Of a stretch of 64,000 nucleotides of DNA, positions 30,727-40,449 are shown in pieces. The translations under genes were made by a program, and so were the position numbers. This DNA is from Ligula intestinalis (Eukaryota; Platyhelminthes; Cestoda; Diphyllobothriidea; Diphyllobothriidae). Numbering within the stretch: position 1 is the stretch's first letter; each line of letters opens with the position of its first letter. The notes beneath the pieces were generated by a model. That model did not search any database, was not told the DNA's origin, and was given only the letters and a program-made list of their open reading frames with translations. The DNA is taken from the NCBI GenBank assembly GCA_036362985.1, contig JAYGXS010000002.1:93468325-93532324 (forward strand). The letters are read 5' to 3'.

Positions 30727-30750
30727 ATATATATATATATATATATATAT
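30727..30750. repeat. (AT)n tract
   Basis: Twelve AT dinucleotides between the 575-bp element and the minus PLE B copy. Confidence 0.85.
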
Positions 30751-30751
30751 T

Positions 30752-31350
30752 GCAGAAGATAAATTGGCGAACATACGTTTGTTCTCGATAAATTCTCGTC
30801 AGGTCTTAACATTTATATGGCATGAATAAACTATGGTGGTTGGTGGACAGGTGAAGTGTTTTCGTTGTCACGGTGGGGAGGAGGGGGTTGGGGGGAAGTT
30901 GGGGGGAAGCTGGGGGAGTTGGGGTCAGAATGTCAATGTCTAGACGACCCGGCGTCCAAGACCACCGATAAGGTATGCGTGGCTAGACTTGGGAGTAGGT
31001 CGTCTCTGCGGGGGTCCGTTTCCGAGGCCTGTGGTCTGCTGTGGGTGGCCGTGTTACCTAGTTTCGCCCATGGCAACTGGGGCGCCGCGACGAAATTCTT
31101 TTGGGCACATGGCAGCGGTCTGCGTAGCCTAATGGTGGCCACCTATGCCGTCGCCAACAGACACTGTCAAAAAAGTTTTTAATAGCTTGAAGGCACTTGT
31201 AAATCACTCGGAAGGCCTCTTTGGCATCCACACGATGGTTTGAGTCTACCAGGTGCGCTAAGATTGAACTTGTTACACCTTTAAGTGAGCCCTTCCCTTA
31301 CCATGCGGGTATGTGTTCCCTTACTCTTTTGGACAAGGGCAGGCTCGATA
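30752..31350 (-). pseudogene. PLE lineage B fragment (left arm of inverted pair)
   Basis: The minus-strand translation gives LSKRVREHIPAW, SSILAHLVDSNHRVDAKEAF, RVIYK, then TIRLRRPLPCAQKNFVAAPQ: the second half of the lineage B GIY-YIG domain and tail, with frameshifts. Its 3' terminal block (TTCTCGATAAATTCTCGTCAGG on +) is at about 30779-30801. Diverged from the 1.2-2.6 kb copies. Confidence 0.75.
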
Positions 31351-31635
31351 ACGGGCCCCGCAGAGACGAAAAAGTCCTAAGTCCAGCCACGCACAACTTA
31401 TCGGCGGTCTTGGACGCCAGACGGTCTAGACATTGAAATTCTGACCTCAACTCCCCCAACTCCCCCCACCCCCTTCCTCCCCCTTCCTCCCCCCTCCTCC
31501 CCACCGTGACAACGAGAACACTTCATCTGTCCACCAACCACCATAGTTTATTCATACCTTAAAATGTAAAGGCCTGACGGGAATTTATCGAAACAAACCT
31601 ATGTTCGCCAATTCATCTTCTGAGATTTTCAATGG
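31345..31635 (+). pseudogene. PLE lineage B tail (right arm of inverted pair)
   Basis: This is a plus-strand counterpart of 30770-31020. It holds the end of the Pro-rich region as a long C-rich tract (about 31455-31502), then ACAACGAGAACACTTCATC and the 3' block GGGAATTTATCGAAAC near 31590. Only the last part of the element is present. The C-rich or G-rich stretch mirrors that of the minus arm. Confidence 0.75.
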
Positions 31636-31639
31636 GAAT

Positions 31640-32689
31640 TTTCGCAAAGTTAAAACGTATATTAGTATATTATATATGATGAATAAATAAGGGTAAGACT
31701 GTCTTTAGCGGTCTTACACGACTTTGACTTGAAATAATAACCTAATTTTTTCCTTTTTTCGTCAAATTCCGCCAACATAAGGTCAAATGTCCATCAATAG
31801 GCATCAGTTGTCTGAACAAAAGGCGTTTATGTTGATGCATTTGATACGATTTAACTAAGTAAAACAACTATATGTGGAATTTATTTAAATATTTTGGTAA
31901 CTTGCGAGAAAATTACATAGTAATTTACAATCGTAAACCAAGACATTCATAAGGCAACTGAGGGGGGAAATATATATTTAGGCAGCTCTGCAAGACAGTT
32001 TTGCTTAAATAAGTAAGTAATCTAACTCTTTGTCAGTAGCCTCTCGTGAGAGAGTTTGACTGTCTCAAGCGGTGACTCTCACGAAGTGACCTAGGGAGTA
32101 GACGCAGCAACCATTTAACTCCAGTCCTCATTATCGACGAGGTCTTACACTTGGGGCATCCAAATGCAATAAAATTTGCACTTTGATCTAATCACAAAAT
32201 GTGGGCAAACCACAATGACAGTTTCATAGCTAAATTTGAGTAGATTTCTGAACGCAACTATCAAATGCTTTACCAATTACTCTAGACTATTAGTAAATGA
32301 TTGGGCGTATGTCAACTGCAACCCGGGAAATGCCAACACCTTTTGATTGCCAATGATTAATGACTGAATGGGATATCTAGTTTGTGAAATTAGCAGTAGG
32401 TTAGGTAGAGCACAGTTTTTTCGTAGTTTGGAGTTAGTTTACTGGAGGGCTTGGCTGCCAGATGTCTCGGTATTCAAAATAGCTTGGACCTCACAAATTG
32501 CTGGGCAAACGCAAAACAATAAACTGTGGTTTAGGGTTATTTTGGTGATACCTACTACCTGCAACTACCAATAAGGCATTGCTTTTTTAAAGAGTGACTT
32601 ATTATAAGAAAATTTATAATTTTACTTCGGCATGTTTGATCAAGCGTTTATTGTGGACATTACTTTCTTTGCCAATGCAAGCGAACATC
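31640..32689. other. Intergenic DNA, nothing recognised
   Basis: AT-rich, no recognisable frame. I found no second copy of it in the window. Confidence 0.4.
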
Positions 32690-33013
32690 CGTGTCCCAAG
32701 AAGCAATTGAGAAGAAGACTCGATCGCTGGGACAATAGGTTTATTCGCCTGACGTTTCGATATCTGTCGCGGATTCGTCCTCAGAGACATGAGTAGCAGA
32801 AAGGTTAAGTATGCACAGGCGTTTGCAGTATTTATAGGACACAGTCATTACTGCAAGCATACAGCGACAATTAACGTTAATTGCCTTCTTGTGCGTGGAC
32901 TGCTTGTTGGACGGCACGCGGGCTCTGACCTGTTGAACTTTCGTCACGGGCGGTGAGCTCGGGCATGATGATTGCTCGGCCGTCTGGCTCCCCGGTGTTG
33001 GCGTACGATGAGG
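32690..33013 (-). repeat. PLE-A type 3' end, left arm of a gap-centred palindrome
   Basis: Minus-strand 3' terminus (AAGAAGACTCGATCGCTGGG at 32713), hammerhead-like block, UTR (TTAACGTTAATTGCC) and the last codons of a PLE protein, including SYANTGEPDGRAIIMPELTA. Ends at the N gap. Confidence 0.8.
32751..32784 (-). ncRNA. Hammerhead-like motif
   Basis: Minus strand: CTGAGGA (one change in the first box position pattern), stem ATCC/GGAT-like with GCGAC loop, TCGAAAC, GTC. Confidence 0.5.
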
Positions 33014-33023
33014 NNNNNNNNNN
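33014..33023. other. Assembly gap (10 N)
   Basis: Ten N at the exact centre of an inverted repeat. The two sides, GTACGATGAGG and CCTCATCGTAC, are complementary right up to the gap. Confidence 1.
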
Positions 33024-33340
33024 CCTCATCGTACGCCAACACCGGGGAGCCAGACGGCCGAGCAATCATCATGCCCGAGCTCACCGCCCGTGACGAAAGT
33101 TCAACAGGTCCGAGCCGGCGTGCCGTCCAACAAGCAGTCCACGCACAAGAAGGCAATTAACGTTAATTGTCGCTGTATGCTTGCAGTAATGACTGTGTCC
33201 TATAAAGACTGCAAACTTCTGTGCATGCTTAACCTTTCTGCTACTCATGTCTCTGATGACGAATCCGCGACAGACGTCAGGCGAATAAACCTATTGTCCC
33301 AGCGATCGAGTCTTCTTCTTCTTCTTCTCAATTTGTTTCT
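33024..33340 (+). repeat. PLE-A type 3' end, right arm of the palindrome
   Basis: Complement of 32690-33013 with a handful of substitutions and an 8-bp deletion that removes the GAAA box in the hammerhead-like block (33253-33278: CTGATGA...GACGTC). The terminus is GCGATCGAGTCTTCTTC repeated TTC. The sequence differences show that the arms are not one sequence copied by the assembler. Confidence 0.8.
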
Positions 33341-34059
33341 TTATCCACAATAATTTTTCACGTTTAGATGTGTCTATGAATCGAAAGGCCATCTACATCC
33401 GAACTAATAACCACAACTTCGTTTTTTTGTTTGATGCTTTTGGGAAATATTTTATTGAAGAGCCTTTGGTGAACACAAAAAAGAAGCAGAATTTCTTAAA
33501 AAACAATGACATTCTGCCATTGTCCTTTAAGTTTGCTCACGTTGTTCGTATGATATGTTTAGGTTCACGAGTGATTACCTGGTATTTCGTAAATTTCAAC
33601 CGTTTGCATGAAAAAGGGCCTCATTTTGTAAGGTGAGAAGTCATAATTACAGCCGAAGACCTAAAAACTCTCTACTTAATCATCCGTAAAATGTTCAATT
33701 TACCAACTAAGTTTGTCCGTCCCAGAGAGGAATTTCTTGAGGCAAATATGTTGGTCAACTCACGCTCTAATTTCACAGGGAATAATTCAAACTGCAATCG
33801 AATTCAAGCATTGAATCTGAATCACAAAAGATCCACCTCGTGTTTTACCACTGCACGAATATCAGGCATATGCGACAGCCTCAGAATACCTCACATGAAG
33901 TGGACTTACAGTATGGCCTACAATTTGTATAACATGCTGGCATATGCGAAAGATTGATATTCTTTCACTAGTCGGCATTGTGTAAGGTTTTAGGGTAAGA
34001 ATATCTTTTGGATTTAAAAAATTTCCTAGTCATGAACTTTTTATACGATTGTGAGGTAT

Positions 34060-34625
34060 TTATGTATTATAAATCACATCCGTCAATTTATTAATGCCAC
34101 CTATAATGTACATATCCAGCATGTTCAAAATCTGTTGAAGTATTTTATGAGAACTAGGTTACTTCTTCATCAGAGCGTAGGAAAAAACGAGCTTTTCCTT
34201 AAACAGACTGAACACAATGCGCAGTTTTTAAACCTTGAATTTAAGTGTAGCCGTCATTAAATTTAAAAATAATTCGGTAATTATGAAACCTTTTTTTAGA
34301 ACCCAAAGATACCCTTTCTTTAAAGAAGGCGTAATTTCCTACTAACCGAGTACAAGAAAGTATATTATCGTGCAGATTTTCCATAAAATATGTTTAAAGT
34401 ATTGTAAAGGCGGTCAAATGAGGGATAAAAGCGCATGCTTCTTTAGAAGCCACTTTTTACAGTACATGCGGTTTGTTAGCGGGCAGAACGAAGCTCATTG
34501 AAAAGCCGGCATCCGATCGTGACTGCAATGACCTCAGCATAAACTACACCATCATTAGCATTCCAGCCTTACTTATTGCCGTTTAGCGGCATGCTACATG
34601 AATTCTGGACTGTACTGTAGCTTTA
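34060..34625 (+). repeat. MITE-X family copy
   Basis: Shares with 44090-44605 ATTTTATGAGAACT, TTTCTTCA..A, GTAGG.AAAAACG, ACCTTGAATT.A.GTG, CGAGTACAAGAAAG, TTTGTTAGC.G.CAGAA and AAAAGCCGGCATCC. It ends with GGACTGTACTGTAG. No coding capacity. Confidence 0.65.
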
Positions 34626-35028
34626 TCTACCACTGTCATGACCTCAACATTCCTGCCGGAATGCTTTTGTCTATACCTGAGGCGGCACCATAGGTCAACG
34701 CTTGTGTTTTGGGTGCTGTGAGAGTCATTCCTACAAACAAAAACGGTTCAGATAAGCGTATGCTGCATTCGTAATCAGATATATGCGGTGCCGTAGCGTC
34801 CACCAATACGACCAAGCACACACATGCGACAATTAGCATAATAAGGTGAATCAGCCACGTGGGTGACGTTGAGTGGATAAACTAGCTGGCACCGGACGGA
34901 CGGACAGACCGTCTTAGTCGGACAACAGATATTCCGCCTGTCAGGCAATAGAACAACACGCGCCGCAGCGTGAGGACATTCGATGAACTACTTGTAGGCA
35001 CAGTTCAGGCTTTGTAAGCTGCTCTGCA

Positions 35029-38000
35029 ATGCGGAAACTCTCTGTAACTGTCCTGTTATGGTTCTGTGCATGTACCATCTCTTCGGAAGATTTTTGCGCA
35101 GTTGAGTCGACAGTCAATGTGGTAGAAGATGCCACCAGTCCAGAGCTAACCAGAGGCGAAGGAGTTGTCACTACCACGTCGGAGAGCTCCCCTAGCATAA
35201 TGGAAGGCGTTATTAACGACCCACCGTTGGATGTGAGCCAAGAAATTGCGCTTCAAACCACTCCCACTGCCAAAGAATTTTCGTTGCTCACTGTCAGCAC
35301 AACAGAAGCAAACGCGGACGACGTCATTCAAGCAACAGCAGCAGCTGACCAAGTCTCGGATGGGGGCCCTTGTTCTCTGCCCTCCATACCCTTCCTTCCT
35401 TTGACAACGCCAACAGCTGATGGTTCATCTCCACGCTTCAATTCTGTGGAGGAGGAAGTTGTAGAGGAGGAAGCATTGGTGGATGTGAAGTCAGATCACC
35501 TAACTAGTGTCTCGGAGTTGACGGCGCCGGAGCGAAGTGAAACCCAGTCGAGTGCTGCATTAACTGTCTCAACAGAGAGTGCGACTAGCCGCCAATCAGA
35601 CAGTGTTGCTTTCGAAGACGTTACGGAAGAAAGGCTGCAGTCCCCCAAAACCACATTTTCTCCATTAACTCTGCCGCACACCGCTGCTGAAGAAACTTCA
35701 GTAACCACTGCTGTGGATGCCGTCACATATGAGGATATGGAGGTAAGTACGAATGCAATCGATGACAGCACGGCACCTACAGTGATTCCAACAACCACCA
35801 AGGTTCAGGATGCGTTGATTGAAGCAACTCCTGAAAGAGAAGCCAGTTCTGCTGAATCAACAACAAGTAACGGGCCAATTTCACTGTCGGAAAGCACTCC
35901 TGTGACGCCGGAGATCACAACCTCGACGTCTGCCCCCGAGCAGATAAATTTCGTGACTACTCTACTTGAAGATAACATCTCCAGTACTGCTTTGTCCGAC
36001 AGTCCTGCCCCACAAGTATCTTACACAACAACACCTAAGACATCATTGCTGGAGACAGTGGCGTCATTTCCCCCTACGGAAGCCCTACCTAAACAGCCTG
36101 CCGAATCAACTCTTTCACCTTATACACCAACTGAAGGCGACCTAAGCCTCGCAACTTCGGCAACTCTAATAGATGCTTCTGAGCTCACCAGCAGTGTGCA
36201 AAGTTCCAGTATTAGCACAGGAGAAGTGGCTGTGATCACAGATGGCCCTTTGATAGCTGAAAGTACTGTCCAGTTCACAAAGACTGAGCCAATAATTGGC
36301 AGCAACCCATCATTATCAGTTACAACTGCTAGCATCGGAGAAGTTGCATCAATCACAGACGATGCTGTAATGGCTGAAACTACTGTCCAGTCCACAACCA
36401 CTGAGCCAACATTTATGAGCAGCCCTACATTACCAGATGCTCCTGCAGGTGCTTCTGACTCTGCCAGCAGTGTGCAGAGCTCCAGTGCCAGCCCCGGAGA
36501 AGTTGCTTTGATCACAGACGACCCTTTAATATCTTTAGTTACTGTCCGAACAACAGCTGAAAGCATTCTTTCAGATGTTGCTACAACAGCCCAGGAGAGC
36601 GCACATTCTCAGTCATCAACTGATGGAAGTTCCCCATCTTTTACAACAACAACGTCGGAAGAATTGAGTCTTTTACAGGATTTTGCGACTTCTCCGATCC
36701 TGGAAGTGACATCTTCCGCGGCTGAGACAAGCACTGATGGAGTAGCGGAGATTTTGACAGGCACCGCTGAAACTGATGCAGGGTCGGTGGTTACATCTAC
36801 ATTTTCGCCTAAAATTGACAGCACTCTGACGAATGACATTCAGCAAACTCCAACTCAGAAATCCTACTCTCCGACATCCGTAGAGCCTCCCGGGACTGGT
36901 TCAGAGAGATCACATTCACTGACGACTGAGAGTGTTGCTTCTGATGAGTCAAGTTTTATGAAAATCGGAAGCTCTAGCCAATTCCATGATTTGTCACAAT
37001 CGACCATTCTAACTACGACATTCAAGCCCACTCAGAAAACGACCTATATCCAGGAGGAGCATACAACCCGAATGGCCGAATCCACGGCAGGTGTTAGTAT
37101 TACTACTATGACATCTAAAGCTGTAACTACATCCCCTGCGGATATTTTAATCGCAGAACTTACAACACAAGCGGAACCTATTTTACTCACGACTTTACCT
37201 TCTCCCACAACTAGCTCAGAATCGTATCTCCCGAATACGTCATCCTCTCCTTTCCTGTTTTCAAGTCCTATCAGTACGACTGTAGCTTTACCATCACCAA
37301 AAACTAGTGCCCCTTCCATTACCGAGCTCACTACTCCCGTTCCGATTTCGAGCGTCACAAGTCCACTGCCAGTAACAATACAAACTCCCACAGCACCTGT
37401 TAGTATGTCCCCAACGCCAGTTAATTTACCACAAACGGATATCTCATTGCCCAGCGCGTTTTCTGAAGAAGAAAAAACTACAGATATGCGTGTTTCACTA
37501 ACGTCTACAACGGTTTTGCCAGCCTCCCTAACGTCAGAGAGTATCATTATAACTCTGCCGCAGAAGCCCTCTAGTGAAATAACCATACAATCTAAAGACG
37601 TTACCTCACCGACTACGGACAGTTCATTAAGTCTAGATTTTGTGTCCTCTACGGGGACCCCGGTCTCCTTGACATCACCTACGCCATCTACAGTAGTTAT
37701 CACATTAGAAGAGCAAAAAGTCACTTCCATTCCACCTACTTTATCTATAAGCACGTACCCTACTTTGGGGCCGATGGAGTTGTACACGGATGGCGAAACC
37801 TTTACAAACACTCAAACCTCGACTACAGAGGCTCCAACATTAACTTCAGTCTCCCAACCATTAGCAACCACAGCTGAGATCAGCCTAGTCCCTGTCGTCA
37901 CTGAAACTATGGTTGGAGAGCAGACGCCCGCAACTTCCAGATCTCCCACCCCGTTGCATACGATGCATACTACTCTGCCAACGACTGAACATGAATTCAC

Positions 38001-38838
38001 ACCCAAGGCAGGTCCAACAACACCAATAGAGATCAAACCTGGGGTCTCCGTTGGCCTTGTCACGGAGGAGACGACGTCAACCGTTGGTCCGATTTCGCTG
38101 CCACCTATCGTGCCAAAAACCTCTGACGTCACCTTAGATACCCCACACGAAGCCACTGCCGTCCCGGCAATTTCCAGAGGCCTAGGTATAGCTTCTGCGG
38201 TCTCAATGGGCCTCATCATCATCTTTGTCAGCATCCTGCTCTGCGTTTTCGCCATCTCCGCCGTGGGTGGCTGGCTAGAATACCGCAAGAAGCAACGCAG
38301 GCGACGGCCCCAAGCAGTGAACCTGGTGCGGGTGGAGCGTGGCGGCTCGGATGATTTTACCGACGGCTGGATCCAGGGCAGACGGCAGCCACAACAGCAA
38401 GCCTGGATGACCTGCCAATCGGCGGCCCTACAGCCGCCCTCGGCGGCGCGACAGGAGCCGGTCGGCGGCAAGTTGGCGCGTCAGTGTAGCTGCAAACACA
38501 GACGCTTCCTCCACCTCTTCCCCGGCGGGCGACACCACACTCTCTGCATGCTGCACAGTGAAGGCAAACAGCAGCCGACGGAAGAGTTGAGAGCACTTCG
38601 CGTGATCTCCCTCAGCGACGAGGACGAGGTGGAAGCCATCAGCTCCGAGTCCATGCTGCTCTCGGGCATCGGTCGGCGACGGGTGAGTGGAGCCTCCGAC
38701 GTGGCATTGACTGCCGAGCAGCAGCCGGTGCGACCGGAGACCAGGTCGACGGGGAAAGGGTCACCCATACTCGAGGGAGCAGACGACGGGGAGACCGATA
38801 ATGGCAACAAGAAGTGGCTCTTCATCGATGAAGTATAA
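35029..38838 (+). CDS. Mucin-like type I membrane protein, single exon, 1269 residues
   Basis: Uninterrupted frame. Residues 1-19 (MRKLSVTVLLWFCACTISS) form a signal peptide. Residues 20-1050 are dominated by Ser and Thr with Pro, Glu and Ala, the composition of a heavily O-glycosylated mucin-like ectodomain. There are very few cysteines (23, 115). An internal repeat starts with GEVAVITDGPL at 398, GEVASITDDAV at 437 and GEVALITDDPL at 490. One membrane helix spans about 1058-1081 (SMGLIIIFVSILLCVFAISA), followed by the stop-transfer RKKQRRRR (1086-1093). The 184-residue cytoplasmic tail is GC-rich in codon use, has QCSCKH at 1152-1157 and acidic SLSDEDEVE, and ends in FIDEV. I do not recognise the family. 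A surface or tegument glycoprotein is an inference. An upstream exon cannot be excluded, because an acceptor-like CAG lies about 20 bp before the ATG. Confidence 0.88.
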   Translation: MRKLSVTVLLWFCACTISSEDFCAVESTVNVVEDATSPELTRGEGVVTTTSESSPSIMEGVINDPPLDVSQEIALQTTPTAKEFSLLTVSTTEANADDVIQATAAADQVSDGGPCSLPSIPFLPLTTPTADGSSPRFNSVEEEVVEEEALVDVKSDHLTSVSELTAPERSETQSSAALTVSTESATSRQSDSVAFEDVTEERLQSPKTTFSPLTLPHTAAEETSVTTAVDAVTYEDMEVSTNAIDDSTAPTVIPTTTKVQDALIEATPEREASSAESTTSNGPISLSESTPVTPEITTSTSAPEQINFVTTLLEDNISSTALSDSPAPQVSYTTTPKTSLLETVASFPPTEALPKQPAESTLSPYTPTEGDLSLATSATLIDASELTSSVQSSSISTGEVAVITDGPLIAESTVQFTKTEPIIGSNPSLSVTTASIGEVASITDDAVMAETTVQSTTTEPTFMSSPTLPDAPAGASDSASSVQSSSASPGEVALITDDPLISLVTVRTTAESILSDVATTAQESAHSQSSTDGSSPSFTTTTSEELSLLQDFATSPILEVTSSAAETSTDGVAEILTGTAETDAGSVVTSTFSPKIDSTLTNDIQQTPTQKSYSPTSVEPPGTGSERSHSLTTESVASDESSFMKIGSSSQFHDLSQSTILTTTFKPTQKTTYIQEEHTTRMAESTAGVSITTMTSKAVTTSPADILIAELTTQAEPILLTTLPSPTTSSESYLPNTSSSPFLFSSPISTTVALPSPKTSAPSITELTTPVPISSVTSPLPVTIQTPTAPVSMSPTPVNLPQTDISLPSAFSEEEKTTDMRVSLTSTTVLPASLTSESIIITLPQKPSSEITIQSKDVTSPTTDSSLSLDFVSSTGTPVSLTSPTPSTVVITLEEQKVTSIPPTLSISTYPTLGPMELYTDGETFTNTQTSTTEAPTLTSVSQPLATTAEISLVPVVTETMVGEQTPATSRSPTPLHTMHTTLPTTEHEFTPKAGPTTPIEIKPGVSVGLVTEETTSTVGPISLPPIVPKTSDVTLDTPHEATAVPAISRGLGIASAVSMGLIIIFVSILLCVFAISAVGGWLEYRKKQRRRRPQAVNLVRVERGGSDDFTDGWIQGRRQPQQQAWMTCQSAALQPPSAARQEPVGGKLARQCSCKHRRFLHLFPGGRHHTLCMLHSEGKQQPTEELRALRVISLSDEDEVEAISSESMLLSGIGRRRVSGASDVALTAEQQPVRPETRSTGKGSPILEGADDGETDNGNKKWLFIDEV

Positions 38839-39345
38839 CAACGTCCAGGAATCTCTTTTCCTAACAACCTTCTTCTTCCACAAGCCTAAGCATAGACGGC
38901 TAAAACTATGTGCGTGTGCATGTGGTTGCCATCTTTTATTACAACTATTGGTTTGCACGTGTTTAAGTCAAGTTGTTAATGTGTGTTCGGGGCACACGCC
39001 CCCTGCCCACTGTTCTATTTACAACTCTGGATAAAGCTCTTTTAATGGCACTCCATTTTTTCTTGGTTATCTTATAATCTTTGCTAAACGCCGCATGAAA
39101 TCTGGTTCTTTAATTTTGAGCAAACCGCACGTCACGTTAAAAAATTATGAGGATTTGTTTGCTCTTTTCCAAAACTTGGCCTTCACCCATCGTGAATGGG
39201 ATCTCATAAAATATATTTACTCCGTTTTGCAGCTAACCACGATCTTCTGTTACATCCTTACTTATTTCAACAATAAGAAACATCACATTAAGTCAGCGCA
39301 ACTGAAGATCCCACATTGATATGATTGTGCTAGTCCAGTTGACTG

Positions 39346-39351
39346 AATAAA
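39346..39351 (+). terminator. Candidate polyadenylation signal of the mucin-like gene
   Basis: AATAAA about 510 bp after the stop. A GATAAA variant occurs earlier, near 39031. Positional evidence only. Confidence 0.35.
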
Positions 39352-39705
39352 TAGGAATCTGGTAAATCTTGGCCTTATTTGCCAGTTTAAAAAGAGGTTA
39401 TGACCTACTGCACTCAAATATCAGACAAAATGCTTTGTGAAGTTTGAAAGATTACTGCTTTGCGTTATCAGCGAAGCCTTTACCCACACTGAGAAGCGTT
39501 GACATAACAAGTAAACGACATCCGTAGATATCAGCTTCTTAATCTCCTGAGAAAAATAATTTCTTTTCGCGGTATATTTAAGAATATTTAAGGTTTATAG
39601 AAGGAACCCGAAATGGTTAGTATATATTTAGGTTAAAACCCATCAACCACTGCAAAATATCCACTTGCTGCCGACAGAGAGACTTCAATAGTGTAAACTA
39701 ATGTT

Positions 39706-39784
39706 GAAACTTACCATACTGACAGCCTAAGTACTAGGTACTGGGCGTTTTACCTAGTAACTAGACTGTTAGTATGGTAAGTAA
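39706..39784. repeat. Small hairpin element H, copy 1
   Basis: ACTTACCATACTGACAG pairs with CTGTTAGTATGGTAAGT (one mismatch), and the interior also pairs (TACTAGGTA with TACCTAGTA). A relative is at 46499-46573. Confidence 0.7.
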
Positions 39785-40449
39785 CAACACCAATATCCAT
39801 CAATTTTAGTGCAATAAGAGGGTTAAACACATCGTTATAATATAAAAAGAAGATGAAAATAAACCTTCTTGGAGCAGCTCCTCTTTGGCCAGTTTCCCAC
39901 ATTCTTTTCCGATGGCTTATTGCAGCAGACCTGTTAGTTAACATTCCTTACAAGGGGAAAAACGGCGCCGGGGCCTAAAAAATCTGCACACCGCATTCGA
40001 CTGAGAGGTCATCTACGTTCCCAAACCTTCCTCTGATCTTCTTGCGGCTCGCATAATCGATCCTTCTCCTGTATAATTTTAACAGCGACAATAATTAATG
40101 CATTATTTACTCTCTGACCGAACCCTGACTCATATTTTTATAGTAAACGCATATGTGATTGCTTGAATAAATAGCAACATACTAGTTAATTGCACAAAGT
40201 GATACCCACTGCGTTGTGAAATCGCGCAGGCACTGAAAAGTATTCTCCGGTAAGCGAAAGTAATTTCTCTGAGATTAGTAGTTTATTCATTCCAGGCTTC
40301 AGTTCCTCAAGCGAAACTATCTTAAAAGCATGGGAAACTCTATAGTTCGCTGCCAATCTACTGGATCACCGTCACGAATGCACTTCGAGAAAGCAATTGA
40401 GTGGTTGTGCAGTGCTTGATACGCAACGAGCAGGTCAGTATGCCTATTT

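Larger units (their letters stand above)
39100..40300 (+). repeat. Diverged tandem duplication, unit 1
   Basis: Landmarks recur in order in 40450-41640: a CTTGGCCTT.ACCCAT block, CACATTGATATGAT, a GTTATCAGCGAAGCCTTTACCC block, CACCGCATTCGACTGAGAGG, and TTAGTAGTTTATTCATTCC. Offsets are about 1330-1370 bp in the first part and about 1135 bp in the second, so one copy has a net indel of about 200 bp. Non-coding. Confidence 0.6.

Noticed and set aside
30544..30829. Three overlapping frames with IYIYIY runs
   Set aside because: They are translations of (AT)n and G-rich tracts on the strand opposite the PLE-like tail.
32877..33160. Open frames running through the N gap with mirrored proteins
   Set aside because: They exist only because the palindrome is symmetrical and N codons are not stops.
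37044..38471. Long antisense open frames (255 and 219 residues) opposite the mucin-like gene
   Set aside because: They are composition shadows: Ser/Thr codons of the sense strand read as Val/Gly/Ser on the other. The sense frame alone has signal peptide, membrane helix and tail.
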